Positions 1 through 6,680 of a stretch of 14,177 nucleotides of DNA are shown here, in pieces; the first letter of the stretch is position 1, and each line of letters starts with the position of its first letter. Origin of the DNA: an uncultured Prevotella sp. (GTDB lineage: Bacteria > Bacteroidota > Bacteroidia > Bacteroidales > Bacteroidaceae); contig CALIIG010000017.1 of NCBI GenBank assembly GCA_938018155.1, forward strand, positions 1 to 14,177. The letters run 5' to 3'. The position numbers and the translations under genes are program-made. The notes under the pieces are model-generated. The model searched no databases and was not told the origin of the DNA. It was given only the letters and a program-made list of their open reading frames with translations.

Positions 1-1140
1 AAATTCGGCAACATCTGCATTGGCCGACATCAGGAAGGTAACATTCATCACGTCCACGTCCAGCATCATCTGGTATATTCTGCTTGCCGCTATGGCCTTT
101 TTGTTGATGATGGTACCAATGTCGAGTCCTTGTGCCATGGTTGCGTAACCCATATTTTCAACGTCGGCAACGGTTTTGCGAACGCCGAGCTTTTTTGCTG
201 CAAGGCAAGCCAGAATGTTGGCCTCTGAATTGCCGGTAAGTGCTACAAAGGCCTGCGTATTGCCAATGCCCTCATCTTCCAAAAGGGCTATGTCGCGGGC
301 ATCGCCGTTGATAACCAAACAGTTGTCCAACTGTTGGTTCAGCTCCTGACAGCGTTCGGGGTCGACCTCCAAAACCTTAACATCCATGTATTCGGGCATG
401 CTTTGTACGGCCCGTACGGCTGTTGTACCACCGCCCATTACCATAACGTTCTTCACATCCGCGTAATACTCCTTGCCTGTTATCTTACGAATATACGGAA
501 TATACTGCTTAGTGGTCATAAAGTATGCCAGGTCGAGGCACTTTAATTCGTCATTTCCTCCCGGGATAATGGTTTCACGATTCCGCTTGATGGCCACAAC
601 ATGATATGGATCATCAGGTCCGCACAGTTCGCGTAGCGGCTTGTCGAGTATCTCGCAGTCGCTGCGGAGCTTTATTCCCAGCATGACAAGCGCACCGTCA
701 TGGACGTCCCAGCGTTGCCTTACCCACGACATCTTCAAACCGTTATTAATGTCTCGTGCTGCCAGAAGCTCAGGATAGATAAGTTCGTCAACTCCTAAGT
801 TCTTGTAAATGGCACGTACGTCTTCTGCCATAAACTCGGCATCGTCAACTTTTGCAACGGTTTTTCTGGCGTGCAGGGCATGTGCAAGTATACAGCTGTT
901 GATGTTTTCGTTTTCGTTTTTCGTCACGGCTATAAACAGGTCAGCATCCTGGGTATTCGCCTCCTGGAGCGTACGCACACTCGACGGCGACCCGCAGAGT
1001 GTCAGTAAATCATAATCTCCTCCAATCTTTTCGAGGCGATCGGGGTCAGAGTCTATCACCGTTATTTCTTCCTGGTTCCGTGAAAGGAGCTGTGCAAGGT
1101 AAGTTCCTATGGCATAAGCCCCTGCAATGATAATTTTCAT
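1..1140 (-). CDS. trkA: TrkA, NAD-binding regulatory subunit of Trk potassium uptake (C-terminus off the window)
   Basis: Cytoplasmic peripheral subunit that binds nucleotide and gates the TrkH/TrkG potassium channel. I translated 380 codons from the ATG at 1140; there is no stop before the window edge, so some 60-70 residues are missing if it has the usual length near 446. The protein shows the duplicated RCK layout: a Rossmann N-domain starting [20 protein letters not shown], with acidic strand end VIDSD (about 28-32), a TrkA-C-like part near 140-220 (including [12 protein letters not shown]), then a second Rossmann domain from about residue 230 ([16 protein letters not shown], then [15 protein letters not shown]). 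The first glycine motif reads GAYAIG (7-12) and the second GGGTTA (236-241); both depart from GxGxxG. The start codon overlaps the dxs stop (ATGA), which suggests translational coupling. In related Bacteroidales trkH often follows; it would lie off the left edge. Identity is firm; gene order beyond the edge is inference. Confidence 0.93.
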   Translation of the reverse strand, partial: MKIIIAGAYAIGTYLAQLLSRNQEEITVIDSDPDRLEKIGGDYDLLTLCGSPSSVRTLQEANTQDADLFIAVTKNENENINSCILAHALHARKTVAKVDDAEFMAEDVRAIYKNLGVDELIYPELLAARDINNGLKMSWVRQRWDVHDGALVMLGIKLRSDCEILDKPLRELCGPDDPYHVVAIKRNRETIIPGGNDELKCLDLAYFMTTKQYIPYIRKITGKEYYADVKNVMVMGGGTTAVRAVQSMPEYMDVKVLEVDPERCQELNQQLDNCLVINGDARDIALLEDEGIGNTQAFVALTGNSEANILACLAAKKLGVRKTVADVENMGYATMAQGLDIGTIINKKAIAASRIYQMMLDVDVMNVTFLMSANADVAEF

Positions 1141-3032
1141 GCGTTGTTTGTTAGCTGATATATGCCCTTTTTAATGGCGTCTTTATTTAAGCCGCAAGCC
1201 TCAAATAGTTCGTCAACAGTGCCGTGTTCAACAAATTTGTCTGATAGTCCCAGGCGTATGATGCGTGGCGAATAGTTATTGTCGTTCATCCATTCTGATA
1301 CGGCTGACCCCATTCCGCCGTCTCTTACACCGTCCTCAATGGTTATAATGGTCTTAAATTGTTCTGCTACCTCTTGCAGAAGTTTGCCATCAAGTGGTTT
1401 CACGAAGCGCATATCATAATGGGCTATGTCCTTATGGGTTTCGTCAATAGCCTCTTCAACAATATTCCCAATGGGACCAATACTGAGAATTGCCATGTTT
1501 TTCCCTTCTCTTATCCGGCGTCCTGTTCCTATCTTTATTTCTTCGAACGGGCATTTCCAGTCAACCAAATTCCCCCGTCCCCGTGGGTATCGTATTACGA
1601 AAGTTCCTTTATCGGGAAGCTGCGCCGTGTACATCAGCCGGCGAAGCTCGTGTTCATCCATTGGCGATGCAATGGTAAGGTTGGGTATTGGCCGCAGTGC
1701 CGCCATGTCAAAAGCCCCGTGATGCGTTGCTCCGTCGGGGCCAACCAACCCTGCTCTGTCCAGACAGAGCACCACAGGCAGGTTTAAAATAGCAAGGTCG
1801 TGGATAATATTGTCGTATGCGCGTTGTGCAAAGGCACTGTATATGTTGCAGAAAGGCTGCAGCCCGTCTTTGGCCATGCCGCCCGAAAAGGTCACGGCGT
1901 GCCCCTCTGCAATGCCTACATCAAACACGCGGTCGGGCATTTCTTTCATCATGATGTTCATTGAGCACCCTGTTGGCATGGCCGGAGTAACCCCGACAAT
2001 ACGCTCATTGGCTCTGGCTAACTCCAAAAGGGTGTGGCCAAATACGTCCTGAAACCTTGGTGGTTCGTTTGAAGTGTCGGGAATTATGCGCTCACCCGTT
2101 GCTGCATTAAACTTACCTGGAGCATGCCATATGGTGGCAGCGTCTTCTGCCGGCTTGTATCCCTTGCCCTTTACAGTGTGTAAATGCAGCAGCTTCGGGC
2201 CTTTCATATTCTTTAATTGCGACAGTATGCGCACCACTTCCTTGACATCATGTCCGTCGAAAGGGCCGAAATAGCGAATATTCATGCCTTCGAAAATATT
2301 CTGCTGGTGGCTTATTGCACTTTTAATGGCATTGTTGAGGCGAATGATTCCCTTACGGCGATCTTCATTCAGATAACCCCTGGCGTGCAACCATTGCGAT
2401 GCCTTGAAACGCAGTTTGTTGTATGTTTCGTTCGTGTCGAGGTTCAGCAGGTACCTTTCCATACCCCCTACGGCACGGTCAATTGACATGTCGTTGTCGT
2501 TTAGTATAATCAGCAGGTCGTTCGGTGTGCTGCTTACATTGTTCAGCCCTTCGTAGGCAAGTCCGCCACTCATCGCCCCGTCGCCGATTACTGCTACTAC
2601 ATGACGCCCGGCATGCCCGGTCTTACGTGCGGCAACAGCCATGCCAAGGGCGGCCGAAATACTGTTTGAAGCGTGCCCGCACGTAAAGGTATCGTATTCG
2701 CTTTCCTCCGGCGAGGGGAAAGGACGAATGCCTCCAAACTTGCGATTGGTGCAGAAACGGTCGCGCCGCCCCGTCAGAATCTTATGTCCGTAGGCCTGAT
2801 GCCCCACGTCCCATACAATGCGATCGTCGGGCGTATTGAATACATAATGCAGGGCGACTGTCAGCTCAACAACACCCAGACTCGATGCAAAGTGCCCCGG
2901 GTTTACCGATACTTCGTCTATGATATTTTCGCGTAGTTCTTTGCACACTTCCGGAAGCTGGTCAACTGTGAGCTTGCGAAGGTCAGAGGGATATGTGATA
3001 TGGGTAAGCAATTCAAACTTTTTTTCGTCCAT
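1137..3032 (-). CDS. dxs: 1-deoxy-D-xylulose-5-phosphate synthase
   Basis: Thiamine-diphosphate enzyme that condenses pyruvate with glyceraldehyde 3-phosphate, the first step of the MEP route to isoprenoids and also a source for thiamine and pyridoxal; cytoplasmic. At 631 residues it is close to the family's usual 620-640 and looks intact. Visible signatures: [10 protein letters not shown] (His47), VGHQAYGHK (His78), the diphosphate/Mg motif GDGAMSGG (150-157) followed by NDNDMSID (178-185), VKGKGY (288-292), the catalytic glutamate in [12 protein letters not shown] (Glu376), and the transketolase pyrimidine-domain segment [11 protein letters not shown]. Where many Dxs proteins have AEQHA this one has AEGHA, which I believe is normal in Bacteroidetes. 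The ATG at 3032 is chosen because a perfect -7 box lies just upstream and the N-terminus matches the family. It is the first gene of a dxs-trkA unit, with a 4-base overlap into trkA. Confidence 0.97.
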   Translation of the reverse strand: MDEKKFELLTHITYPSDLRKLTVDQLPEVCKELRENIIDEVSVNPGHFASSLGVVELTVALHYVFNTPDDRIVWDVGHQAYGHKILTGRRDRFCTNRKFGGIRPFPSPEESEYDTFTCGHASNSISAALGMAVAARKTGHAGRHVVAVIGDGAMSGGLAYEGLNNVSSTPNDLLIILNDNDMSIDRAVGGMERYLLNLDTNETYNKLRFKASQWLHARGYLNEDRRKGIIRLNNAIKSAISHQQNIFEGMNIRYFGPFDGHDVKEVVRILSQLKNMKGPKLLHLHTVKGKGYKPAEDAATIWHAPGKFNAATGERIIPDTSNEPPRFQDVFGHTLLELARANERIVGVTPAMPTGCSMNIMMKEMPDRVFDVGIAEGHAVTFSGGMAKDGLQPFCNIYSAFAQRAYDNIIHDLAILNLPVVLCLDRAGLVGPDGATHHGAFDMAALRPIPNLTIASPMDEHELRRLMYTAQLPDKGTFVIRYPRGRGNLVDWKCPFEEIKIGTGRRIREGKNMAILSIGPIGNIVEEAIDETHKDIAHYDMRFVKPLDGKLLQEVAEQFKTIITIEDGVRDGGMGSAVSEWMNDNNYSPRIIRLGLSDKFVEHGTVDELFEACGLNKDAIKKGIYQLTNNA

Positions 3033-3055
3033 TTTTTATCTTTAGGAGAACCTTG

Positions 3056-3063
3056 CAAAGTTA
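3056..3063 (-). promoter_or_regulatory. Bacteroidota -7 box for dxs
   Basis: Read on the minus strand the eight bases are TAACTTTG, a perfect match to the Bacteroidota sigma-ABfr -7 consensus TAnnTTTG. A GTTG at 3084-3081 sits 17 bases upstream and is a weak candidate for the -33 TTTG element (usual spacer about 19-21). Transcription would start near 3049, giving a leader of about 17 bases before the dxs ATG. No purine-rich ribosome-binding site is obvious, which is common in this phylum. Confidence 0.6.
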
Positions 3064-3105
3064 ATAATTTTATCTCATAGCAACGGTTTTTTATATAGTT
3101 TTTGT

Positions 3106-3113
3106 TACTTTTG
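3106..3113 (+). promoter_or_regulatory. Bacteroidota -7 box for the C1B peptidase gene
   Basis: TACTTTTG matches TAnnTTTG exactly and lies 47 bases before the ATG at 3161; no good -33 TTTG is seen. It faces away from the dxs -7 box across 42 bases, so the two upstream promoter halves would share the same stretch (about 3064-3105). A separate ribosome-binding-like AAGGA at 3149-3153 is 7 bases before the peptidase start. Confidence 0.55.
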
Positions 3114-3160
3114 CAGCGTAAACGCAACCTGACTATCCACCGACTATTAAGGAAATAAGT

Positions 3161-4570
3161 ATGAAAAATTCCGTCATTACCTTCGCCCTGTTATGGGCTT
3201 TTACAAACATGAATGCACAAAAGATAAATCCCGCCGGCGCGCTGACGCCGTCAATGTTGCAGCAAATAGAGCAAAACCAGTCCTCATCACCGGCCGTTAA
3301 GGCTCTGCGCAACGCCGCTGCGTCAAACAATATCGACGACCTTGCAAAGAACTCGGCTCATCAGGGTGCCGTAGACACCTATTTTAGTATTGAGACTCCC
3401 CGGCAGAATATACAAGATCAGCGTAGCTCCGGCCGCTGTTGGATGTTTTCAGGACTTAATGTTCTGCGTGCCAATTTTGCCAAAGCGCACAACGATTCCA
3501 TGCGTGTTCAGTTCTCACAAGCCTATCTTTTCTTCTACGACCAGTTGGAAAAGGCCAATTTTATGCTTCAGAACGTAATTGATAATGCCGGCAAACCCAT
3601 TGACGACCCGCGCGTACAGTATTTCTTTAAAAGCCCCATCAACGATGGAGGAACCTTTTGCGGGGTAGCCGATTTGGCAGAAAAGTATGGGCTTGTACCC
3701 ATGAGCGTGATGCCCGAAACGTATAGTTCGGACAATACAAAAAACATTTCGCGTCTTATTTCTTCCAAATTGCGCGAATACGGACTGGAGCTTCGCCGTA
3801 TGATACAATCGAAAAAGAAAACCGGTTTCGTCAGAAAGCGCAAGACAGAAATGCTTGGAACCATCTACAATATGCTGGTAATGACGATGGGTGAGCCGGT
3901 AAAGACTTTCACCTATACCTTTCACGACAAGGACGGAAAGCCCACAGGCCCTTCCCGTACCTACACACCGCGACAGTTTTATGAGGCTACTGTCGGTGCC
4001 CCGCTTAATGGAACGTTCATCATGATCATGAACGACCCGCGCCGTCCGTATCATAAAACCTACGAAGTTGAGTATGATCGCCATACCTACGACGGCCATA
4101 ACTGGAAGTATCTTAACCTGCCAATGGACGACATTGCGTCAATGGCCGTTGCCTCTTTGCGCGACGGGCACAAAATGTATTCGAGTTATGACGTGGGGAA
4201 ACAGCTTGACCGTAAGCGCGGTTACCTCGATATTGACAACTACGATTATGGTACACTCTTCAACACAACATTTGGTATGAACAAGGCCGACCGCATTTCG
4301 ACGTTCGATAGTGGTTCTACTCATGCCATGACGCTTACGGCTGTTGACCTCGATACTGATGGCAAGCCGCTGAAATGGGAGGTTGAAAACAGCTGGGGTG
4401 CTGAATATGGGCATAAGGGTTACCTTATTATGACGAACCGCTGGTTTAACGAATATATGTTCCGTTTGGTGGTAAACAAGAAGTATGCCCCTGAAAACAT
4501 ACTGAAAGAATTTGAGCAAAAGCCTGTCATGGTGGTGCCCGAAGACCCGCTTTTCGCCGACGACAAATGA
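3161..4570 (+). CDS. Exported C1B cysteine aminopeptidase (bleomycin hydrolase / PepC type)
   Basis: Papain-fold peptidase of MEROPS family C1B; known members trim amino acids from peptide N-termini. The catalytic set is visible: oxyanion Gln87 and nucleophile Cys93 in DQRSSGRCWMFSGLN, His388 in STHAMTLTAVD, and Asn410 in VENSWGAEYGHKGY. The 469 residues compare with about 440-450 for cytosolic PepC; the extra length is an N-terminal signal peptide (MKNSVITFALLWAFTNMNAQ, probable cleavage near residue 19), so the enzyme should act in the periplasm or be lipid-free secreted rather than cytosolic. The C-terminus does not end in the short tail that makes PepC a strict aminopeptidase in other bacteria, so endopeptidase activity cannot be excluded. 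The ATG at 3161 is backed by AAGGA at 3149-3153. It overlaps the next gene by ATGA (4567-4570), implying an operon. It likely takes part in peptide use by an asaccharolytic or mixed-feeding anaerobe; that is inference. Confidence 0.9.
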   Translation: MKNSVITFALLWAFTNMNAQKINPAGALTPSMLQQIEQNQSSSPAVKALRNAAASNNIDDLAKNSAHQGAVDTYFSIETPRQNIQDQRSSGRCWMFSGLNVLRANFAKAHNDSMRVQFSQAYLFFYDQLEKANFMLQNVIDNAGKPIDDPRVQYFFKSPINDGGTFCGVADLAEKYGLVPMSVMPETYSSDNTKNISRLISSKLREYGLELRRMIQSKKKTGFVRKRKTEMLGTIYNMLVMTMGEPVKTFTYTFHDKDGKPTGPSRTYTPRQFYEATVGAPLNGTFIMIMNDPRRPYHKTYEVEYDRHTYDGHNWKYLNLPMDDIASMAVASLRDGHKMYSSYDVGKQLDRKRGYLDIDNYDYGTLFNTTFGMNKADRISTFDSGSTHAMTLTAVDLDTDGKPLKWEVENSWGAEYGHKGYLIMTNRWFNEYMFRLVVNKKYAPENILKEFEQKPVMVVPEDPLFADDK

Positions 4571-5505
4571 CAGGACTGCTGCTATTATCGCTTTTTACCT
4601 TTGTCGAGCTTAACTGTGAAAACCTGTTTGATACCCGTCACGACAGCTTAAGCCACGACGAAGATTTTCTTCCCACGTCGGCTTTACGATGGACGCCACA
4701 ACGCTATTGGCGCAAAATTGACCATATTGGTAAAGCTGTTCTATCCTGCGGTGAGCTTGATTCGGCTACGGTAGTGCCCGATATGGTGGTACTTACCGAG
4801 GTTGAGAACGACAGTGTTATGCACGATCTCACGTGCCGTTCGCTGTTGCGCGGGGCGGGTTACAGCTATGTGATGACGTCAGGGCCCGATATTCGAGGCA
4901 TTGATGTGGCACTGATGTTTTCGCCTTACGCTTTCAGGTTAATCAATAACCATGCTATTCGTGTTGAGCCGCCGACAGGATTCCGTCCCACGCGCGATAT
5001 ATTGTATGCCTCGGGTGAGCTGATTAGTGGCGACACACTGCATGTTTTCGCCCTCCATGCGCCCAGCAGGCGTGGCGGTGAAGCGGCTACACGCATTTAT
5101 CGTATGCAGGTAGCGCAGCGCGTGGCCGAAGCAGTCGACTCGGTAAGGCATTGTAATCGACATCCTTTAATATTGATAGCAGGCGACTTTAACGATTATA
5201 CGGGCGATGCCCCGCTGCAGTTTTTGGAGGCCCGTGGCATGGGCGACGTGTCGGTAAAAGCCACCGGACGTCATGGTGCTATGGGCACATACCGTTATCA
5301 TGGCGTTTGGGCCAGCCTCGATCATGTGCTGTGTAACGCCGCTTTAACACAACATTTGCACAGCTGTTATGTCAACGACAAGCCGTTTTTATTGGTTGAT
5401 GACGAAAAATTTGGCGGCAAAAAGCCCAGGCGTAATTACCTGGGGCCTAAATATCTGAACGGTTACAGCGACCACTTGCCGCTTGTAGCCTTGTTTTCTT
5501 TCTAA
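4567..5505 (+). CDS. Endonuclease/exonuclease/phosphatase (EEP) family protein
   Basis: Metal-dependent hydrolase of the DNase I / EEP fold; the substrate (nucleic acid, phosphoester lipid or other) cannot be told from sequence. Motifs in order: FVELNCENLFD (12-22, metal/Asn motif), LTEVEND (76-82, metal Glu78), GIDVALMF (111-118), LHAPSRRGG (163-171), GDFNDY (206-211, Asp207/Asn209), LDHVL (251-255) and the terminal SDHLPLVA (301-308, catalytic His303). All key residues are present, so it should be active. The short hydrophobic start MTGLLLLSLFTF is part of, or merges with, the first core strand; whether it works as a signal peptide is unclear, as the conserved VELNCEN begins directly after it. 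The gene starts inside the stop codon of the peptidase, so the two are co-translated. A convergent gene follows 51 bases after the stop. Confidence 0.88.
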   Translation: MTGLLLLSLFTFVELNCENLFDTRHDSLSHDEDFLPTSALRWTPQRYWRKIDHIGKAVLSCGELDSATVVPDMVVLTEVENDSVMHDLTCRSLLRGAGYSYVMTSGPDIRGIDVALMFSPYAFRLINNHAIRVEPPTGFRPTRDILYASGELISGDTLHVFALHAPSRRGGEAATRIYRMQVAQRVAEAVDSVRHCNRHPLILIAGDFNDYTGDAPLQFLEARGMGDVSVKATGRHGAMGTYRYHGVWASLDHVLCNAALTQHLHSCYVNDKPFLLVDDEKFGGKKPRRNYLGPKYLNGYSDHLPLVALFSF

Positions 5506-5556
5506 GTGGGGGCTGCCTCGTTCTTTCGTCAGAATCAGCCGTCCCCGTCGTGCAGC

Positions 5557-5952
5557 TTACTTGTGCTCTTTGTAATAATCAAGTCCGCTCTGCACGTTCT
5601 TGATGAGTGCATTGCTTGAGAAGGTTGCCCCCGAAACGGCATCTACCTTCATTTTCTGTGCTTTTGTTACGCTTTTACCCTCATATTTCTTCAACAGTTT
5701 TTTTACTTTGTTGAAATATTGTGGCGTTTCGCGATTGGGAAGCGGCTCAATTTTTACAATCTTGTTTTTGCTGATGTAAATTTTTACAGGCGTAGGGCCT
5801 TTGAAACCCCGCACGTGTGTAGTGAGCGTTGTGGTATTGACAACGGTATGTTCAGCCTCTTTCGTAATTACTTCGTCACCTGGCATAGCACTGATAAAAA
5901 CGGCAAGAGCTATGGCTGCTGCCGAAGAGAAAAGCATTTTCTTCTTTTTCAT
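5557..5952 (-). CDS. Exported FMN-binding domain protein
   Basis: Small 131-residue protein made of a signal peptide (MKKKKMLFSSAAAIALAVFI, cleavage probably after SAMP-region near residue 22-24) and one FMN-binding domain like those of NqrC/RnfG. The carrier signature DAVSGATFSS lies at 104-113; it fits the ApbE flavinylation pattern DxxSGAT, so FMN would be attached through Thr110 outside the inner membrane. A repeated-lysine stretch (NKVKKLLKKYEGKSVTKAQKMK) precedes it. The frame stays open up to 6015, but the only good start is the ATG at 5952, which has AAGGA a few bases before it; the upstream 6015 codon is TTG and would sit almost at the predicted transcription start. The role is probably extracytoplasmic electron transfer, but no partner gene (ApbE, ferric reductase, Rnf) is in the window. 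Confidence 0.85.
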   Translation of the reverse strand: MKKKKMLFSSAAAIALAVFISAMPGDEVITKEAEHTVVNTTTLTTHVRGFKGPTPVKIYISKNKIVKIEPLPNRETPQYFNKVKKLLKKYEGKSVTKAQKMKVDAVSGATFSSNALIKNVQSGLDYYKEHK

Positions 5953-6029
5953 ATTTTCCTTTTTCGTTTTATTGTAATCCTTAACCCCAATACAGCTCCT
6001 TAAACAAGGCACCAATTTTGTTAGGATAA

Positions 6030-6037
6030 CAAAGGTA
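6030..6037 (-). promoter_or_regulatory. Bacteroidota -7 box for the FMN-binding protein gene
   Basis: On the minus strand the bases read TACCTTTG, an exact TAnnTTTG match. Predicted start of transcription is near 6023, giving a leader of about 70 bases to the ATG at 5952. An ATTG about 16 bases upstream is a poor -33 candidate. Confidence 0.5.
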
Positions 6038-6385
6038 ATGAAAAGTTTAGTGGCAATCTTTGTACCATGGTTTATTTAACATCCGCCAGCTCTCATTTAA
6101 CAATAAAAAATAAGTTACGATATTATATTAAATGAAACACAGGCTGCCGGCTTAATCATTCAGATACAAAAGCCGACTGAAAACCGTAAAAACAATTCTG
6201 AATAATTTTGTATTAAAAAAATCGCAAAATAGAAAAGCAAAAACGCCAATTTTGTAATATTTCGGCATTTTTGTCAGTGTGAAGTTCGCTCTACGAAGTG
6301 ATAATTTTGCCTTTGTGGCACTATTGTGTTGCCTTTACATCGTAAAGGCGGAACGATTACATCGTAAGATAATTCTTAAAGGTGA
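6038..6385. other. Gene-free AT-rich intergenic stretch
   Basis: This is the longest non-coding stretch of the window. Apart from the palindromic repeat at 6331-6367 I see no reading frame with protein character on either strand. Two further TAnnTTTG matches on the plus strand (TAATTTTG at 6203-6210 and 6302-6309) have no gene behind them and are probably chance in AT-rich DNA. Stretches such as 6241-6330 look structured and may belong to a dispersed repeat, but only one copy is in view. Confidence 0.5.
6331..6367. repeat. Hairpin GCCTTTAC-ATC-GTAAAGGC plus direct repeat of TTACATCGTAA
   Basis: Bases 6331-6338 and 6342-6349 form a perfect 8-base inverted repeat with a 3-base loop. The core TTACATCGTAA occurs at 6335-6345 and again at 6357-6367, 22 bases apart. 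There is no T-run after the stem on either strand, so it is not a standard terminator. It begins 19 bases past the end of the truncated lipoprotein gene. It may be a short dispersed palindromic element; copy number cannot be judged here. Confidence 0.6.
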
Positions 6386-6679
6386 CTATATACGACAATA
6401 AGATTCCCATTTAGCTAACTGCAATTTACAGTCAAGACAACCTTTATTACTAACATAATTAATAATTGTATATTTATATGTATTATTTAAATTCGTGCTA
6501 ATATTATTAATAATATTATATTCTTCCATTTGAGACAAGACAATCTGCTTACCTACCCATCTTGTAACATAATCTTCAAAAGAAGATGTTTTATGAATAC
6601 AAGAATTAAATATTATACATAATAAAACCATACAGGTTAAGTAAATTGTTGTATTTCCTTTTGTTTTCATATTTTCCAT
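6386..6679 (-). CDS. Small CxxC lipoprotein, probably truncated
   Basis: The 97-residue product begins with a charged start and hydrophobic stretch (about residues 11-25) ending in FNSC, a lipobox with Cys27 as the lipidation site. After it come the segment FEDYVTRWVGKQIVLSQ and, near the end, YTIINYVSNKGCLDCKLQLAKWESY with a CxxC pair (Cys81/Cys84). I recall Bacteroidetes lipoproteins with the same layout, a W-x-GK-I motif and a thioredoxin-like GCxxCK-L motif, that continue for many residues after this point; this one ends 13 residues past the second Cys, with no matching continuation in the other frames, so it is probably a truncated remnant or a short variant. The ATG at 6679 is one base after the stop of the outer-membrane protein gene; another ATG at 6670 is possible. 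It is strongly AT-rich. Function unknown. Confidence 0.7.
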   Translation of the reverse strand: MENMKTKGNTTIYLTCMVLLCIIFNSCIHKTSSFEDYVTRWVGKQIVLSQMEEYNIINNISTNLNNTYKYTIINYVSNKGCLDCKLQLAKWESYCRI

Positions 6680-6680
6680 T

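Noticed and set aside
1359..1787. Long plus-strand open frame opposite dxs
   Set aside because: It lies wholly inside the intact dxs gene on the other strand, has low-complexity Cys/Phe/Ser-rich composition and no family signature.
3515..4099. 194-codon minus-strand open frame opposite the C1B peptidase
   Set aside because: Antisense shadow of a clear peptidase gene with all catalytic motifs; no recognisable domain.
5506..5556. Possible bidirectional terminator between the convergent EEP and FMN-binding genes
   Set aside because: GGGGGCT (5508-5514) can pair only imperfectly with AGCCGTCCCC (5537-5546), with a bulge and no T-run on either side.
5953..6015. N-terminal extension of the FMN-binding protein to 6015
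   Set aside because: Would start with TTG nearly at the predicted transcription start, and the ATG at 5952 has an AAGGA site followed by a proper signal peptide.
6203..6309. Two plus-strand TAATTTTG promoter-like boxes
   Set aside because: No plus-strand gene follows; such matches are expected by chance in AT-rich DNA.
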